Shown: positions 50,551 through 60,970, counted from the first letter of the stretch. The stretch is 64,000 nt of DNA from Burkholderia sp. Ax-1719 (GCF_011753055.1 NZ_VWWJ01000002.1:492859-556858), one strand, 5' to 3'. Made by a program: numbers and translations. Notes: generated from the sequence alone by a model not told the origin.

Positions 50551-51809
50551 AGCCAGAGAGTGGGCCAACGCCCGCAAGCCCCATCGTCAGGGCCTTCAGC
50601 CCACTCCAGATAGGCCCACTAACCCTGCGCAACCGCTTCATCAAATCGGCGACCAACGAGGGCATGACGCCGCGAGGCGTCCCTTCGCAAGCCTTGCTGA
50701 AGCTCCACGAAAACGTCGCTGCCGGAGGCGCGGCACTCACCACCGTGGCCTACTGCGCAGTGAGCCCGGACGCCCGCACCTTCGTCGATCAGGCGCAACT
50801 CGATGGCAGCACGCTCGCGCCATTCCGTGCGCTCACCGATGCCGTTCATCGCCACGGCGCAGCGGCCAGCGCGCAGATCACCCACGGCGGCTGCTTTACC
50901 TTCCTTCCGGAACTCTCGACTCGCCGTCCTTTAAGCGCATCCGGAGGGCTAAATAAAGTCGGCCTGATGAGCGGCCGCTTCTTCAAGCAGGCAATGTCCG
51001 AACGCGATATGGACGCCTGCGCCGCGCAATTCGCCCAGGCCGCCCGTCACGCTCGCGAGGCCGGTTTCGACGCCGTCGAAATCCACATGGGCCACGGCTA
51101 TTTGCTCAGCCAGTTTCTCTCGCCGCTCTATAACCATCGCGACGACGCCTATGGCGGCAACGCCGCGCAACGCGCGCTGTTTCCGCTACGTGTGTTGCGC
51201 CGCGTACTGGACGCGGTCGGCCGTGACTGCGCAGTGCTGTGCAAGATCGGCGTCACCGAAGGCGTGAAGGGCGGCGGCAACGCAAAAGACGCCGCTGAAA
51301 TCGCGCAACTGCTCGAAGCTGAAGGTGCGCATATGCTCGTGCTGAGCGGCGGTATGAACGTCGAATCGGTGTGGCAACTGTTCGGCAGTCCGTTGCCGAA
51401 TGAGGCGCGCGCGAACGTGTCGAATCCCATTGTCCGCATGGCGATGCATGTGCAAAAGTTCACGGAACCGCGCTTCGACGGCTTTCGCGAGATGTATTTT
51501 CTTGAGCATTCGCGCAAGGTGCGCGAGGCCGTCACGCTGCCGCTCGCCTATCTGGGCGGCGTGCGTTCGGCGGTGAATGTGGCGCAGGCGATGGAGGAAG
51601 GTTTCGACGCCGTGGCGATGGCGCGCGCGCTGCTGTACGAACCGGGTTTCGTCGCGCGCTTGCGCCGCGAGGCGAATGCGGCCTCGGGCTGCACTTCGTG
51701 CAATCGTTGCGTGGTCAGCATGTACACGCCGGGAGGCACGGCCTGCATTTTGCAGGGCGAAAACGATCCCGCGCCCAATCGCATTCCCGCACAGTTAAGC
51801 GCAAGCTGA
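50547..51809 (+). CDS. NADH:flavin oxidoreductase (old yellow enzyme/dienoyl reductase family)
   Basis: A 420-residue flavoprotein with FMN barrel features FSPLQIGPLTLRNRFIKSAT at the N terminus, QITHGG near 110, FDAVEIHMGHGYLLSQFLSPLYNHRDDAYGG (~175-205), and YLGGVRS near 340. CTSCNRC near 385 (C-x2-C-x2-C) hints at part of the iron-sulfur cluster seen in the dienoyl-CoA reductase subgroup, but the C-terminal FAD/NAD domain is missing, so it is a short version. It is coupled to ksi (ATGA) and followed by the TetR gene (TGATG). It may reduce a steroid enone or dienone; the step is not known. Confidence 0.82.
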   Translation: MKPESGPTPASPIVRAFSPLQIGPLTLRNRFIKSATNEGMTPRGVPSQALLKLHENVAAGGAALTTVAYCAVSPDARTFVDQAQLDGSTLAPFRALTDAVHRHGAAASAQITHGGCFTFLPELSTRRPLSASGGLNKVGLMSGRFFKQAMSERDMDACAAQFAQAARHAREAGFDAVEIHMGHGYLLSQFLSPLYNHRDDAYGGNAAQRALFPLRVLRRVLDAVGRDCAVLCKIGVTEGVKGGGNAKDAAEIAQLLEAEGAHMLVLSGGMNVESVWQLFGSPLPNEARANVSNPIVRMAMHVQKFTEPRFDGFREMYFLEHSRKVREAVTLPLAYLGGVRSAVNVAQAMEEGFDAVAMARALLYEPGFVARLRREANAASGCTSCNRCVVSMYTPGGTACILQGENDPAPNRIPAQLSAS

Positions 51810-52462
51810 TGGCGAAGCGCACGAGGGAAGCCGCGCTGGAAACGCGCAGCCGTCTGCTGGATAGTGCCGAAACTTTGTTCGCACGCCACGGCGTTTCGCA
51901 CACCACACTCGCCGATATCGCCGATGCAGCTTGTCTCACGCGCGGCGCGATCTATGGGCACTTCCGCAACAAGGCCGATCTGCTCGAAGCGCTGCTGGAA
52001 CGCACGCGTTTGCCGCTGGAAGAGTTGATCGGCGCTTTCGTCGATCCGCTTGCGCCGGAGCCGCTTGCCGCGATGCAGCGCGCGATTCTCGTTTGTCTGC
52101 ATGATGCGCAATGCGACGCGCGAAGGCGGCGCGTGTTCGAGATCGTCTTCAATCGTTGCGAACTGGTCGATGAGATGGCCAGCGTGGCAGGTCGCATGCG
52201 TGAATACGCACGCGAAGGCGTGGCGAATCTCGAGCGTGGGCTCATGAATGCGAAGCGCCGCGATCAGTTGCCGCCGACGCTCGATGTGCGCCTCGCCGCC
52301 GCGTTGCTGCACGCGCAGGTCACGGGGTTGATCCGCGATAGTCTGCTCGTGCCGCAGCGGCTGGATTTCGTGCGTGATGGCGAGCGCATGGTCGCCGCGA
52401 TCTTCGAGCTGTTGCGCCACGCGCCCACGCTGCACGCGGCGCCTGTCGTTGAACCGGCCTGA
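51809..52462 (+). CDS. TetR/AcrR-family transcriptional repressor
   Basis: A 217-residue regulator with an N-terminal TetR DNA-binding domain (TRSRLLDSAETLFARHGVSHTTLADIADAACLTRGAIYGHFRNKADLL, reading across residues ~12-60) and a C-terminal ligand domain of AcrR/TtgR length. The ATG at 51809 overlaps the OYE stop (TGATG), so it is expressed with ksi and the OYE. It converges on the RND efflux operon with only four bases between the stops. TtgR-like repressors usually control RND pumps and bind hydrophobic drugs; here steroids or bile acids could be the ligand. It may control the ksi-OYE unit, the pump, or both. Confidence 0.85.
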   Translation: MAKRTREAALETRSRLLDSAETLFARHGVSHTTLADIADAACLTRGAIYGHFRNKADLLEALLERTRLPLEELIGAFVDPLAPEPLAAMQRAILVCLHDAQCDARRRRVFEIVFNRCELVDEMASVAGRMREYAREGVANLERGLMNAKRRDQLPPTLDVRLAAALLHAQVTGLIRDSLLVPQRLDFVRDGERMVAAIFELLRHAPTLHAAPVVEPA

Positions 52463-52466
52463 GCGT

Positions 52467-53996
52467 TCAGCGAGTTAGCGTATCCGCGTCGCCATCCCAG
52501 CCGCCGCCCAGCGCTTTGTTCAAGGCGATGTAATCGGTCGTCACGCTCACGCGGCTCTGGATCAGCGTGTCCTGCGCCGAATACAGCGAGCGGTCGGCGG
52601 TCAGCACGTCGAGAAAACCCGTCGATCCCGATTCGTAGCGCGCATGCGCAAGCTTCGCGGCCTCGCCGTAGGCATCGGCGGAAAGCTGGAGGCTTTGTGT
52701 GCGCTCGGTTTCGCGGGACAGGGATACGCTGGCGTTCTCGACATCGGTGAGGGCCGTCAGCACCGCCGAGCGATACGCGATCAGATATTGCTCGCGCTGT
52801 GCGTCGGCGATATCGACGGCGGCTTTCAGACGGCCCGCGTCGAATAGCGGAATCGTCACTGAAGGGCCGATCGACCAGCCAATCGACGAATGCCGCGCGA
52901 GGTCGCCGAACTGCGTGCCCGAGGTGCTGAGCGAACCGGTGAGCGTCACGCGCGGGTAGCGCGCGGCTTCGGCCTGGCCGACGCGCGCCGTGTATTGCGC
53001 GTAACGGCGTTCGGCGGCACGCACGTCGGGACGCGCGAGCAGCGTGTCGGCGGGCACGCCGCGCGCCACCGGCAGCGCGGGGGCGGGCACGGGCGGGGTG
53101 GCGTTCGCAGGGGCTTCCATGCGTTCGATCAGCGCGTCCGGCGTGCGGCCCGTAAGCACCGCGAGGCTATGCACGGTCTGCGCGTAGCTGGCTTCGAGCG
53201 CCGGGATGGTGGCGAGCGTCGATTGCGCTTCGCCCGCGGCGTTGGCGGCGTCCAGGCCCGACGTCGCGCCCGCCTGATAGCGCACGCGCGTGAGGCGGGC
53301 GGTTTCCTGCTGCGAGATCGCCGTCTCGCGGGCGAGCGCGAGACGCGCCTGGTAGCCGCGCGCCTGAACATAGCGCGTGGTGACGTCGCCGATCAGCGTG
53401 AGCAGCGCCGTGCGTCGGTCCCACTGCGCGGCGTCGTAACTGTCGCGCGCGGCCTCCAGCGCGCGTCGGTTCGCGCCGAAGATATCGATTTCCCAACTGG
53501 CGTCGAAGCCTGCCTGGAAGAGGTTGGTCGGGCCGCTGGAACCGAGCGTGCCTGTTGTGGTGGATGTCGCGCTGCCGGTGCTGCCTGTTGTGACAGCGCT
53601 GCTGCCCGCACCGGAGCGCGTGAAGCCGCCCGTGGCGTTCAGCGAAGGATAGAGCGCGCCGCCTGCCTGTCGCAGCACGGCGCGGGCTTCGAGCACGCGG
53701 GCGGTGGCCGTCGCCACGTCGAGATTGCCCGCGACCGCTTCGCGCACGAGGGCGTCTAGCAGCGGGTCGTTCAGGCGCGTCCACCACCGCTGGAGATCGG
53801 CGGGATCGTCGGCGAGGGTCGCAGGCGTAGAGGCAGAGGCCGCTTGCGTGGTGCGCCATTGCGCGGGCGCATCCGCCTGCGGCGCGCGGTAGTCGGGACC
53901 GACCGCGCAACCGGCGAGCAGCGCGCCGACGAGCGTGCCAGTCAGCGTGCCGGTGAGCGCGCCGGGATTCATGATGAAGCGTTGAAATGCGTTCAT
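52467..53996 (-). CDS. Outer-membrane efflux lipoprotein (NodT/OprM-type)
   Basis: A 509-residue outer-membrane channel of the OprM family, third part of a tripartite pump. It has an N-terminal lipoprotein signal with lipobox [11 protein letters not shown], and two repeated OEP halves: [22 protein letters not shown] (~75) with [18 protein letters not shown], and [27 protein letters not shown] near 330 with [18 protein letters not shown]. Its start overlaps the pump stop by four bases. Alternative start is an ATG eight codons later. Substrate range is unknown. Confidence 0.9.
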   Translation of the reverse strand: MNAFQRFIMNPGALTGTLTGTLVGALLAGCAVGPDYRAPQADAPAQWRTTQAASASTPATLADDPADLQRWWTRLNDPLLDALVREAVAGNLDVATATARVLEARAVLRQAGGALYPSLNATGGFTRSGAGSSAVTTGSTGSATSTTTGTLGSSGPTNLFQAGFDASWEIDIFGANRRALEAARDSYDAAQWDRRTALLTLIGDVTTRYVQARGYQARLALARETAISQQETARLTRVRYQAGATSGLDAANAAGEAQSTLATIPALEASYAQTVHSLAVLTGRTPDALIERMEAPANATPPVPAPALPVARGVPADTLLARPDVRAAERRYAQYTARVGQAEAARYPRVTLTGSLSTSGTQFGDLARHSSIGWSIGPSVTIPLFDAGRLKAAVDIADAQREQYLIAYRSAVLTALTDVENASVSLSRETERTQSLQLSADAYGEAAKLAHARYESGSTGFLDVLTADRSLYSAQDTLIQSRVSVTTDYIALNKALGGGWDGDADTLTR

Positions 53997-56900
53997 GTGC
54001 GCTTGCCCTTGAAAGCCATACGGACCGCCACATAGAGCAGCGGCGCGAAGAAAATACCCAGCACCGTGGCCGCGAGCATGCCGCCCATCACGCCGATGCC
54101 GATCGCGTTTTGCGCGCCCGAGCCCGCGCCCGTCGCGACGGCCAGCGGCGCGACGCCGAGAATGAAGGCGAACGACGTCATCAAAATCGGACGCAGACGC
54201 TGGCGCGCGGCGTCGAGCGTCGCTTCGATCAGGCTCGCGCCATGCGCCTCACGCTCCAGCGCAAACTCGACGATCAGGATCGCGTTCTTGGCTGCAAGCC
54301 CGATGGTCGTGAGCAGACCCACCTTGAAGTAGACGTCATTGGTCTGGCCGCACAGCATCGCGGCCAGCAGCGCGCCCGCCATGCCGACCGGCACGGTGAG
54401 CATGACCGCGAACGGGATCGACCAGCTCTCGTAGAGCGCGGCCAGGCACAGGAACACCACTAGCACAGAGATCGCGTAAAGGGCGGCCGCCTGATCGCCC
54501 GCGAGCCGTTCCTCGTAGGAAAGACCGGTCCACTCGTGATGAAAGCCCGGCGGCAGCGCTGCAACCAGCTTGTCGATCTCGTGCATCGCTGTGCCGGAAC
54601 TCACGCCCGGCGCGGCCTCGCCCTGGATCTCCAGCGCCGAGTTGCCGTTGTACCGTTCCAGCCGCGTCGGGCCGAAGGTCCAGTGCCCGCGCGCGAATGC
54701 GCCGAACGGCACCATCTCGTTGCTGGCGTTGCGCACGTGCCAGTTGTCGAGGTCGCGCGGCTGCATGCGGAAATCCGCATCGGACTGCACATAGACGCGC
54801 TTCACGCGGCCACGGTCGATAAAGTCGTTCACGTAGTCGCTGCCCCATGCGACCGAGAGCGTCTGGTTGATATCGGCGAGACTCAGGCCGAGTGAACTGG
54901 CCTTGGCCTGATCGATCGCCACGGCGAACTGCGGCGTAGGCTCCTGACCTGTCGGGCGCGTGTTGGCCAGCGCAGGGTTTTGCGCCGCTGCGGCGAGTAG
55001 CTTGTCGCGTATCTGAAGCAGCTTTTCGCGTCCCGCGCCATTGGTGTCCTGCAAATAGAAGTCGAAGCCGTTCGAATTGCCCATGCCGTCGATGGCGGGC
55101 GGCAGCAGCGCATAGACCTGCGCATCGCCGATGGCGGCGAAGGCTGCGCTCGCGCGCTGCGCCACTTCCTGCGCAGAGAGATTCGCGGATTTGCGCTGGT
55201 CGAAGTCCTTCAGGCGCACGAACACCATGCCCGCGTTCTGTCCCGAGCCGCCGAAGCCGTAGCCCTCGATCGCCATCACGCCTTCCACGGCGTCCTTTTC
55301 GTCGTGCAGGTAGTAATCGGTCACGCGTTTGAGCACGTCCTGGGTGCGGGCGTTCATCGCGCCGGGCGGCAATTGCACGGCGGTCAGCAGGATGCCCTGA
55401 TCCTCGACGGGCAGGAACGAGCTGGGCAGGCGCATGAACATCCAGCCCATTGCCACCACCAGCGCGACGAAGATCGCCAGAAAGCGCTTGCCGCGCCCGA
55501 GCATGCCGGACACGCCGTTGCGATAGGCGTTCGAACCGCGCTCGAAATGACGGTTGAACCAGCCCGCGAAGCCGCGCTGCGCGCCGTGGCCGTGGCCGTG
55601 CCCTTGCCCTTGCGTGCGACGCAGGATCGTCGCGCACAGCGCGGGCGTGAGGATCAGCGCGACGGCCACCGAAAGCAGCATCGCCGTAACGATGGTCACT
55701 GAAAACTGACGATAGATCGTGCCCGTCGAGCCGGACGAGAACGCCATCGGCACGAATACGGCGGAAAGCACCGTGGCGATGCCGATCAGCGCCCCCGTAA
55801 TCTCGCGCATCGACTTGAGCGTGGCCTCGCGCGGCTCCAGGTTTTCCTCGGTCATGACGCGTTCGACGTTTTCCACCACGACGATGGCGTCGTCCACCAG
55901 CAGGCCGATGGCGAGCACCATCGCGAACATGGTGAGCGTGTTGATCGAGTAGCCGAACACGGCGAGCACGCCGAAGGTCCCGAGCAGCACAACCGGAATC
56001 GCCAGCGTGGGAATCAGCGTCGCGCGCACGTTCTGCAGGAACACCAGCATAACGATGAACACGAGCACGATGGCTTCGAACAGCGTCTTGACGACCTCGT
56101 GGATCGAGAGCGCGACGAAGGGCGTGGTGTCGTACGGATAGACCACCTCGACGCCCGCGGGCAGCGTGCTCTTGAGCGAGCCGATCAGCGTCTTGATGCC
56201 CTTGGCGGTGTCGATGGCGTTTGCGCCCGTGGCAAGCATCACGCCCAGCGATGACGCCGGCTTGCCGTTATAGGTCGACGCGTAGGTGTAGTTTTCCGCG
56301 CCCAGCTCGACGCGCGCGACGTCTTTGAGGCGTACCACGGCGCCGTCGGTTGCGCTCTTGACGATGACGTCTTCGAACTGCGCAACGCTTTGCAGGCGGC
56401 TTTGCGCCGTGACCGTGGCGTTGAGCTGCTGGCCGGGCCGCGCGGGCTGCGCGCCCAGTTGGCCTGCCGCGACCTGCGCATTCTGTGCGCGCAGCGCGGT
56501 CTCCACGTCGCCGGGCATCAGCGCGTATTGCTGGAGTTTCGCCGGGTCGAGCCAGATCCGCATGGCGTAGCTCGAACCGAACAACTGCGTGTTGCCTACG
56601 CCCGGCACGCGACGGATCTGATCCTGCAGCGTGCTGCCCACGTAGTCGTCGAGATCGATCGAACTGAGCTTGCCGTTGGTCGAGACAAAGCCCACGACCA
56701 TCAGAAAACTGGCCGACGATTTGGTCACGGTGAGGCCGGTGCTCTGCACGACCGAGGGCAGTTGCGCGGTGACCAGTTGCAGCTTGTTCTGCACCTGCAT
56801 CTGCGCGACATCGGCATTGGCGCTATTGCTGAAGGTGAGGCGGATTTCGACCTCGCCCGAAGCGTCCGAACTCGCGGACATATAGAGCAGATTGTCGAGA

Positions 56901-57112
56901 CCGGTGAGACCTTGCTCGATCACGCGCGTGACCGAGTTTTCGATGGTCTGGGCGTCCGCACCCGCGTAGGTCGCGGAAATCGAAATCGTGGTGGGCGCGA
57001 TCTCGGGATACTGTGCGACGGGCAGGCGCTTGAGCGCCAGCACGCCCGCGAGCATCACGGCGATGGCGAGCACCCACGCGAACACGGGGCGCCTGATAAA
57101 AAATGCCGACAT
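53993..57112 (-). CDS. RND multidrug efflux pump, HAE-1 family (AcrB/MexB-like)
   Basis: A 1039-residue inner-membrane proton antiporter. It has the family start [21 protein letters not shown], repeat-one helices with [19 protein letters not shown], the proton-relay stretch [23 protein letters not shown] with two adjacent Asp (~residue 405), and repeat two with [21 protein letters not shown] and [21 protein letters not shown] (Lys ~940). It follows the adaptor gene after eight bases and overlaps the outer-membrane gene. HAE-1 pumps expel drugs, solvents and bile salts; protection from steroids or detergent-like bile acids is plausible beside this locus but inferred. Confidence 0.93.
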   Translation of the reverse strand: MSAFFIRRPVFAWVLAIAVMLAGVLALKRLPVAQYPEIAPTTISISATYAGADAQTIENSVTRVIEQGLTGLDNLLYMSASSDASGEVEIRLTFSNSANADVAQMQVQNKLQLVTAQLPSVVQSTGLTVTKSSASFLMVVGFVSTNGKLSSIDLDDYVGSTLQDQIRRVPGVGNTQLFGSSYAMRIWLDPAKLQQYALMPGDVETALRAQNAQVAAGQLGAQPARPGQQLNATVTAQSRLQSVAQFEDVIVKSATDGAVVRLKDVARVELGAENYTYASTYNGKPASSLGVMLATGANAIDTAKGIKTLIGSLKSTLPAGVEVVYPYDTTPFVALSIHEVVKTLFEAIVLVFIVMLVFLQNVRATLIPTLAIPVVLLGTFGVLAVFGYSINTLTMFAMVLAIGLLVDDAIVVVENVERVMTEENLEPREATLKSMREITGALIGIATVLSAVFVPMAFSSGSTGTIYRQFSVTIVTAMLLSVAVALILTPALCATILRRTQGQGHGHGHGAQRGFAGWFNRHFERGSNAYRNGVSGMLGRGKRFLAIFVALVVAMGWMFMRLPSSFLPVEDQGILLTAVQLPPGAMNARTQDVLKRVTDYYLHDEKDAVEGVMAIEGYGFGGSGQNAGMVFVRLKDFDQRKSANLSAQEVAQRASAAFAAIGDAQVYALLPPAIDGMGNSNGFDFYLQDTNGAGREKLLQIRDKLLAAAAQNPALANTRPTGQEPTPQFAVAIDQAKASSLGLSLADINQTLSVAWGSDYVNDFIDRGRVKRVYVQSDADFRMQPRDLDNWHVRNASNEMVPFGAFARGHWTFGPTRLERYNGNSALEIQGEAAPGVSSGTAMHEIDKLVAALPPGFHHEWTGLSYEERLAGDQAAALYAISVLVVFLCLAALYESWSIPFAVMLTVPVGMAGALLAAMLCGQTNDVYFKVGLLTTIGLAAKNAILIVEFALEREAHGASLIEATLDAARQRLRPILMTSFAFILGVAPLAVATGAGSGAQNAIGIGVMGGMLAATVLGIFFAPLLYVAVRMAFKGKRT

Positions 57113-57120
57113 GATGGCGT

Positions 57121-58350
57121 TCAGCTCCTTTGCGTGGGTTTCGCAGGCTCTTTGGCGTCTGCTGCGGTGCTATTGGCTTTGGCCGCAGGCAGCGCACGCA
57201 CCTTGCCGGTGGCGGCGTCGAGCGTCACTTCGGTGGCGGCGACGGCGTCGCCCACCCGCGCCTGCTGGCTGCCTTCGACGATCAGCGCATCGCCTTCGTG
57301 CAGACCTTGCGTAACGAGCCAGTCGTTGCCGTGCTCGCGAGCGCCTGCGAGTTCGACTTCCTCGACCTTGCCGCCGCGCACGAGTAGCGCAGTGGCTTCG
57401 CCGCGCGTATTGCGGCTCACGGCGCGTTGCGGCAGCAGATATGCCTGCGGCACCGTGCCTTCCTCGACGATCGCGCGCACGTACATGCCAGGCAGCAGCA
57501 GCCGGCGCGGATTGGGCACGGTGGCGCGCAACGTGTAAGTGCCGGTGCCGGTCGCGACACTCGATTCGCCGAATTCGAGGCGGCCATCAAGCGGATAAGT
57601 CGCGCCGTTTTCGAGCTTGAGTTTGACTGGCACGCTGCCATTCGTCGTGACGACGCGGCCAGCGTCGATAGCCTCGCGGAGATCGAGCAGATTTGCGCTC
57701 GACTGCGTGAGATCGATATTGACGCGGTCGATCTGATGGATCGTCGTGAGCGCGGTGCTCTGGCTTGCGCTCACGAGCGCGCCGGGCGTGAGCGACGAGC
57801 GGTCGATGCGGCCGGAAATGGGCGCGCGGATCGTCGTGCGATCGAGATCGATGCGGGCGGTTTCGAGCGACGCTTTGGCGGAAGCGACGTTGGCGCGGGC
57901 TTGAGCGAGCGCGTCGATGGCTTCTTCGTAATCCTGACGGCTGATGGCGTTCTGCTTGATCAGTGCCTGATTGCGGTCGGCTTTTGCCTGAGCCGACGGA
58001 ATAGCGGCCTGGGCGCGTTGCAGCGCGGCTTCGGCGCTGTCGCGTGCGGCGCGGTAGCTGGCTGGATCGATCTGATAGAGCGGCTGGCCGGCTTTGACTT
58101 CGCCGCCTTCCGTGAACAGACGCTGCTGGATGACGCCGCCGACTTGCGGGCGGACTTCCGCTTCGAGGAAGGCGACGATGCGGCCAGGCAATTCCGCTGT
58201 GACTGCCACTGGTTGAGGGTGCAGTTTGAGGACGCTGACTTGTGGTGTGGCTGCGTTTTGAGGCGTGGTGTTCTGGCTGCGGTTGCAGGCCGTGAGCGCC
58301 GTGATAGCCAGCAGGGCTGCGACGGTTTTTCTGATCTTCGGTGTATTCAT
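57121..58350 (-). CDS. RND efflux periplasmic adaptor lipoprotein (AcrA/MexA-like)
   Basis: A 409-residue membrane-fusion protein with a lipobox ([12 protein letters not shown], Cys ~22). The lipoyl/hairpin region lies at ~65-190 ([66 protein letters not shown]), followed by beta-barrel and membrane-proximal domains. It is the first gene of the leftward efflux operon. The DNA upstream (58351-58543) is G+T-rich flank of repeat C, so the promoter must lie in or near it; none is clear. No binding site for the TetR protein could be found by eye. Confidence 0.9.
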   Translation of the reverse strand: MNTPKIRKTVAALLAITALTACNRSQNTTPQNAATPQVSVLKLHPQPVAVTAELPGRIVAFLEAEVRPQVGGVIQQRLFTEGGEVKAGQPLYQIDPASYRAARDSAEAALQRAQAAIPSAQAKADRNQALIKQNAISRQDYEEAIDALAQARANVASAKASLETARIDLDRTTIRAPISGRIDRSSLTPGALVSASQSTALTTIHQIDRVNIDLTQSSANLLDLREAIDAGRVVTTNGSVPVKLKLENGATYPLDGRLEFGESSVATGTGTYTLRATVPNPRRLLLPGMYVRAIVEEGTVPQAYLLPQRAVSRNTRGEATALLVRGGKVEEVELAGAREHGNDWLVTQGLHEGDALIVEGSQQARVGDAVAATEVTLDAATGKVRALPAAKANSTAADAKEPAKPTQRS

Positions 58351-59198
58351 GTCTGCTTGAGGTATCCGGACTGGCGGTATGGCAGAGCATGGATCGTGAG
58401 GCTGCGTCGTTCGAGGACGATGGATTTTGTGTGGACGTTTTGTTGAGGGCGCGGCTTGCGCGCGCTGGATGGGCGGAAAAAGGCGCGCCGGCGGCGTCGC
58501 TGGCTGGTGGGGAAATGCTCGCTTCAGGGTCGTTGTTCGTGGGGTTTTGGCGTTTCCTTGATTTGCTTATGGTATGCAAGCGTTGCCCCTGTGCGGGGCG
58601 GCACCTACTTTCTTTGCGGCGGCAAAGAAAGTAGGCAAAGAAAGCCGCTCACGCCGCCAGTGCTTCGCAGTACATCTACAGCCTATAAAACAGAGTGGTG
58701 CCCGGGCAGCGCCCGCACCACGCGCCTAATAAGAGAGTGGCAACGCCCGCACATCCGGGGGCGCAGGCGCCCCGTGGGGTATAGCTAACACCCGTGGTTT
58801 GCGCCTTCCTTTGCAGACCCAACCGTTGCGAGCGCAGCGAGCAACGGGATGAATGACTGCCTTGTCACTTCGTTATTGGGCGAGTGGTGCGAGCAATGCC
58901 CCGTCACCACTCTGTCAAACGATTAGTGGTGGACGGCGTCAGATTAGCGGTGTGAGCGGCTTTCTTTTGCCTATCTTTTCTTTGCCGCGGCAAAGAAAAG
59001 TAGGTGCCGCCCCGCACAGGGGCAACGCTAATAGACCGACACCACAACAAGAAAACGCGACACCCCCCACCAATCCAACCCCAAAAAAAACCACCCCAAA
59101 CTATTAAGCTATGATGGAGATTCAATGGAGAACATTGCCCGACAGCCGGCACACGTTCACGATTCGCTATCCCCAAAGCCGCGCACCCGCGACGAACC
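58351..59198. other. Intergenic region with repeat C, efflux operon promoter and two-component promoter
   Basis: This 848-base gap holds the whole repeat C (58544-59063). The left flank (58351-58543) is strongly G+T-rich on the plus strand, the right flank (59064-59110) strongly A+C-rich. From ~59100 on the composition returns to normal before the response regulator start. No supported gene is seen. Promoters for the leftward efflux operon and the rightward regulator pair should be in the flanks, but none is recognisable. Confidence 0.6.
58544..59063. repeat. Intact ~520-base palindromic intergenic repeat (copy C)
   Basis: A 520-base element with the same layout as copy B: outer end GGCGTTTCCTTGATTT, inner arm with GTTGCCCCTGTGCGGGGCGG (58582 on), TTTCTTTGCGGCGGCAAAGA stem, central segment, and matching right arm (ending near 59027) with outer end CAAGAAAACGCGACACC. 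Much of its length matches copy B in the same orientation, with small substitutions and indels. Left arm TTTCTTTGC and right arm TTTCTTTGCCGCGGCAAAGAAA form strong stems that can also end transcription from both sides. Confidence 0.82.
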
Positions 59199-59900
59199 AT
59201 GAACGCGCTGATCCTGATCGCCGAAGACGAACCTGAAATCGCCGAGATTCTCGACGCCTACCTCAGCCGCGAAGGCTACCGCACCTATCAGGTCAACAAC
59301 GGCCAGGCCGCGCTCGACGTGCAGCCGCTGCTCAAGCCCGATCTCGTGCTCCTCGACATCAAGATGCCCGGCAAGGACGGCTGGGAAGTGCTCGCCGAGC
59401 TGCGCCGCCGCGGTGATACGCCGGTGGTAATCGTCACCGCGCTCGATCAGGACATCGACCGTCTGCAGGGCCTGCGCATCGGCGCGGATGACTACGTCGT
59501 CAAGCCCTTCAATCCCGTCGAAGTGGTGGCGCGTATCGGCGCAGTCCTGCGCCGCACCGGCGTCGCGCGCGCCGAAAGCGTGCTGCGCGTAGGCCGCCTC
59601 GAAATCGATACCGAAAGCTACGTCGCCAGCGTACGCAGCGCGACGGATACAGCCGGTGCCGGAAACGTGCAACTCGCGCTCACGCTCACCGAATTCCGCG
59701 TCCTCACCCATATGGCCAAGTGGCCCAACCGCGTTTTCACGCGCGCCGAACTGATCGACGCCTGCCTGCCGGGCGGCGATGCCCTGGAGCGCACCGTCGA
59801 CAGCCACGTGAGCAATCTGCGCAAGAAGCTCGACAAGGCCGGCGCCGCCGACATCATCACCGTCGTGCGCGGCGTAGGCTACCGGCTGGCCGCATCGTGA
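59199..59900 (+). CDS. OmpR-family response regulator
   Basis: A 233-residue response regulator. The receiver domain has the acidic pair in LIAEDEPEIAEIL (~9-10), phosphoacceptor Asp53 in LVLLDIKMPGKDGWEVL, Thr in VIVTALDQ and Lys in YVVKPFNPVEVV. The C-terminal winged helix (~130-230) has LTLTEFRVLTHMAKWPNRVFTRAELIDACLPGG and TVDSHVSNLRKKLDKAG. The AdeR/BaeR type is likely. It overlaps the kinase gene (GTGA). It lies on the far side of repeat C from the efflux operon, so regulation of that pump is a reasonable guess by analogy with AdeRS-AdeABC. Confidence 0.88.
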   Translation: MNALILIAEDEPEIAEILDAYLSREGYRTYQVNNGQAALDVQPLLKPDLVLLDIKMPGKDGWEVLAELRRRGDTPVVIVTALDQDIDRLQGLRIGADDYVVKPFNPVEVVARIGAVLRRTGVARAESVLRVGRLEIDTESYVASVRSATDTAGAGNVQLALTLTEFRVLTHMAKWPNRVFTRAELIDACLPGGDALERTVDSHVSNLRKKLDKAGAADIITVVRGVGYRLAAS

Positions 59901-60970
59901 AGAAAGAGCGCGGGCGGCTGGGCCGCCAGATTGTTCTGTCGATGGGGCTGGTGTCGAGCATCACGATGCTCATCGCGTTCGTCGGCTCGATTGTGATCTA
60001 CGGGCTGCTCTATCTTTTCGCGCCGCCGTCCGGTCCGCTGACGCCCGACGATCTCTTCATCCCCGATCCGCGCGACTATCTGATCTTCGCGATTCTGCTG
60101 CTGATCGGTCTCGTGGTCGCGGTGGTGATCGCTTCGCGGCTCGCGCGGCGCATTCTCGCGCCGCTCAATTCGCTCGCCGAAAGCGCGCGCCGCATCGCGG
60201 CAGGCGATCTCGAAGCGCGTGCGTTGCCGGGCGACCGGTCGCTGGGCGAAACCGCGCATCTGGTCGACGATTTCAACGCCATGGCGGTGCGCCTGCAACG
60301 CATGACCAGCGATATGACCGCGTGGAATGCGGCCATCGCGCACGAATTGCGCACGCCGCTCACGATTCTGCGCGGGCGTCTGCAAGGTATGAAGGATGGC
60401 GTGTTCAAGCCTGATGAAGCGCAGATTCGCGGTCTGCTGTTTCAGGTCGAAGGGCTGACGCGACTGGTCGACGATCTGCATATCGTCACGCTGCAGGACA
60501 TCGGGCGGCTGGAGATGCGCGTGGAGCCTACGCGTATCGACGTCGAAATCCGTCATGCCGTCGATTCGGTGAGCGATACGCTGCACGAGGCGGGTTTCGC
60601 GGTGGAAGTCGATCTCGCCGATGTGGTGGTCGCCTGCGATGGCGCGCGCATCCGCCAGGCGCTGCTCGCCTTGCTGGACAATGCGCGCCGTTACGCGGTG
60701 CCGGGCAGGCTGCGCATTGCACTCGTGCTGGACGAATCGATGTTCGCGCTGGGCGTGGAGGACGATGGGCCGGGTCTCGCGCCCGAATTCGCGCAACAGG
60801 TGTTCGAACCGTTCACGCGCGCCGATGCCTCGCGTTCACGCAAGTTCGGTGGGTCGGGGCTGGGTTTGTCGGTGGTGCGCGCCATTGCGCTCGCGCATGG
60901 CGGCCAGGCGGTCTATCGCAGTTCGGCCGTGGGTGGCTCGATTTTCGAACTGGTGTTGCCGCGCGGCTGA
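59897..60970 (+). CDS. Sensor histidine kinase partner of the OmpR-type regulator
   Basis: A 357-residue kinase starting at GTG 59897, overlapping the regulator stop. Two transmembrane helices lie at ~12-44 and ~62-80 with only a short periplasmic segment between (about 18 residues, FAPPSGPLTPDDLF), then a HAMP domain (~80-135). His149 sits in IAHELRTPLTILRG. The ATP domain has DNARRYAVPG (N box), EDDGPGLAPEF (G1) and GGSGLGLSVV (G2). The small periplasmic loop suggests sensing at or in the membrane, like AdeS. A hydrophobic signal such as a steroid or detergent would suit, but that is inference. Confidence 0.88.
   Translation: MKKERGRLGRQIVLSMGLVSSITMLIAFVGSIVIYGLLYLFAPPSGPLTPDDLFIPDPRDYLIFAILLLIGLVVAVVIASRLARRILAPLNSLAESARRIAAGDLEARALPGDRSLGETAHLVDDFNAMAVRLQRMTSDMTAWNAAIAHELRTPLTILRGRLQGMKDGVFKPDEAQIRGLLFQVEGLTRLVDDLHIVTLQDIGRLEMRVEPTRIDVEIRHAVDSVSDTLHEAGFAVEVDLADVVVACDGARIRQALLALLDNARRYAVPGRLRIALVLDESMFALGVEDDGPGLAPEFAQQVFEPFTRADASRSRKFGGSGLGLSVVRAIALAHGGQAVYRSSAVGGSIFELVLPRG

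Noticed and set aside
34591..59063. The three repeats as CRISPR or as rRNA/tRNA attachment sites
   Set aside because: Spacing is several kilobases, the units are palindromic and ~520 bases long, and no tRNA gene or integrase is present.
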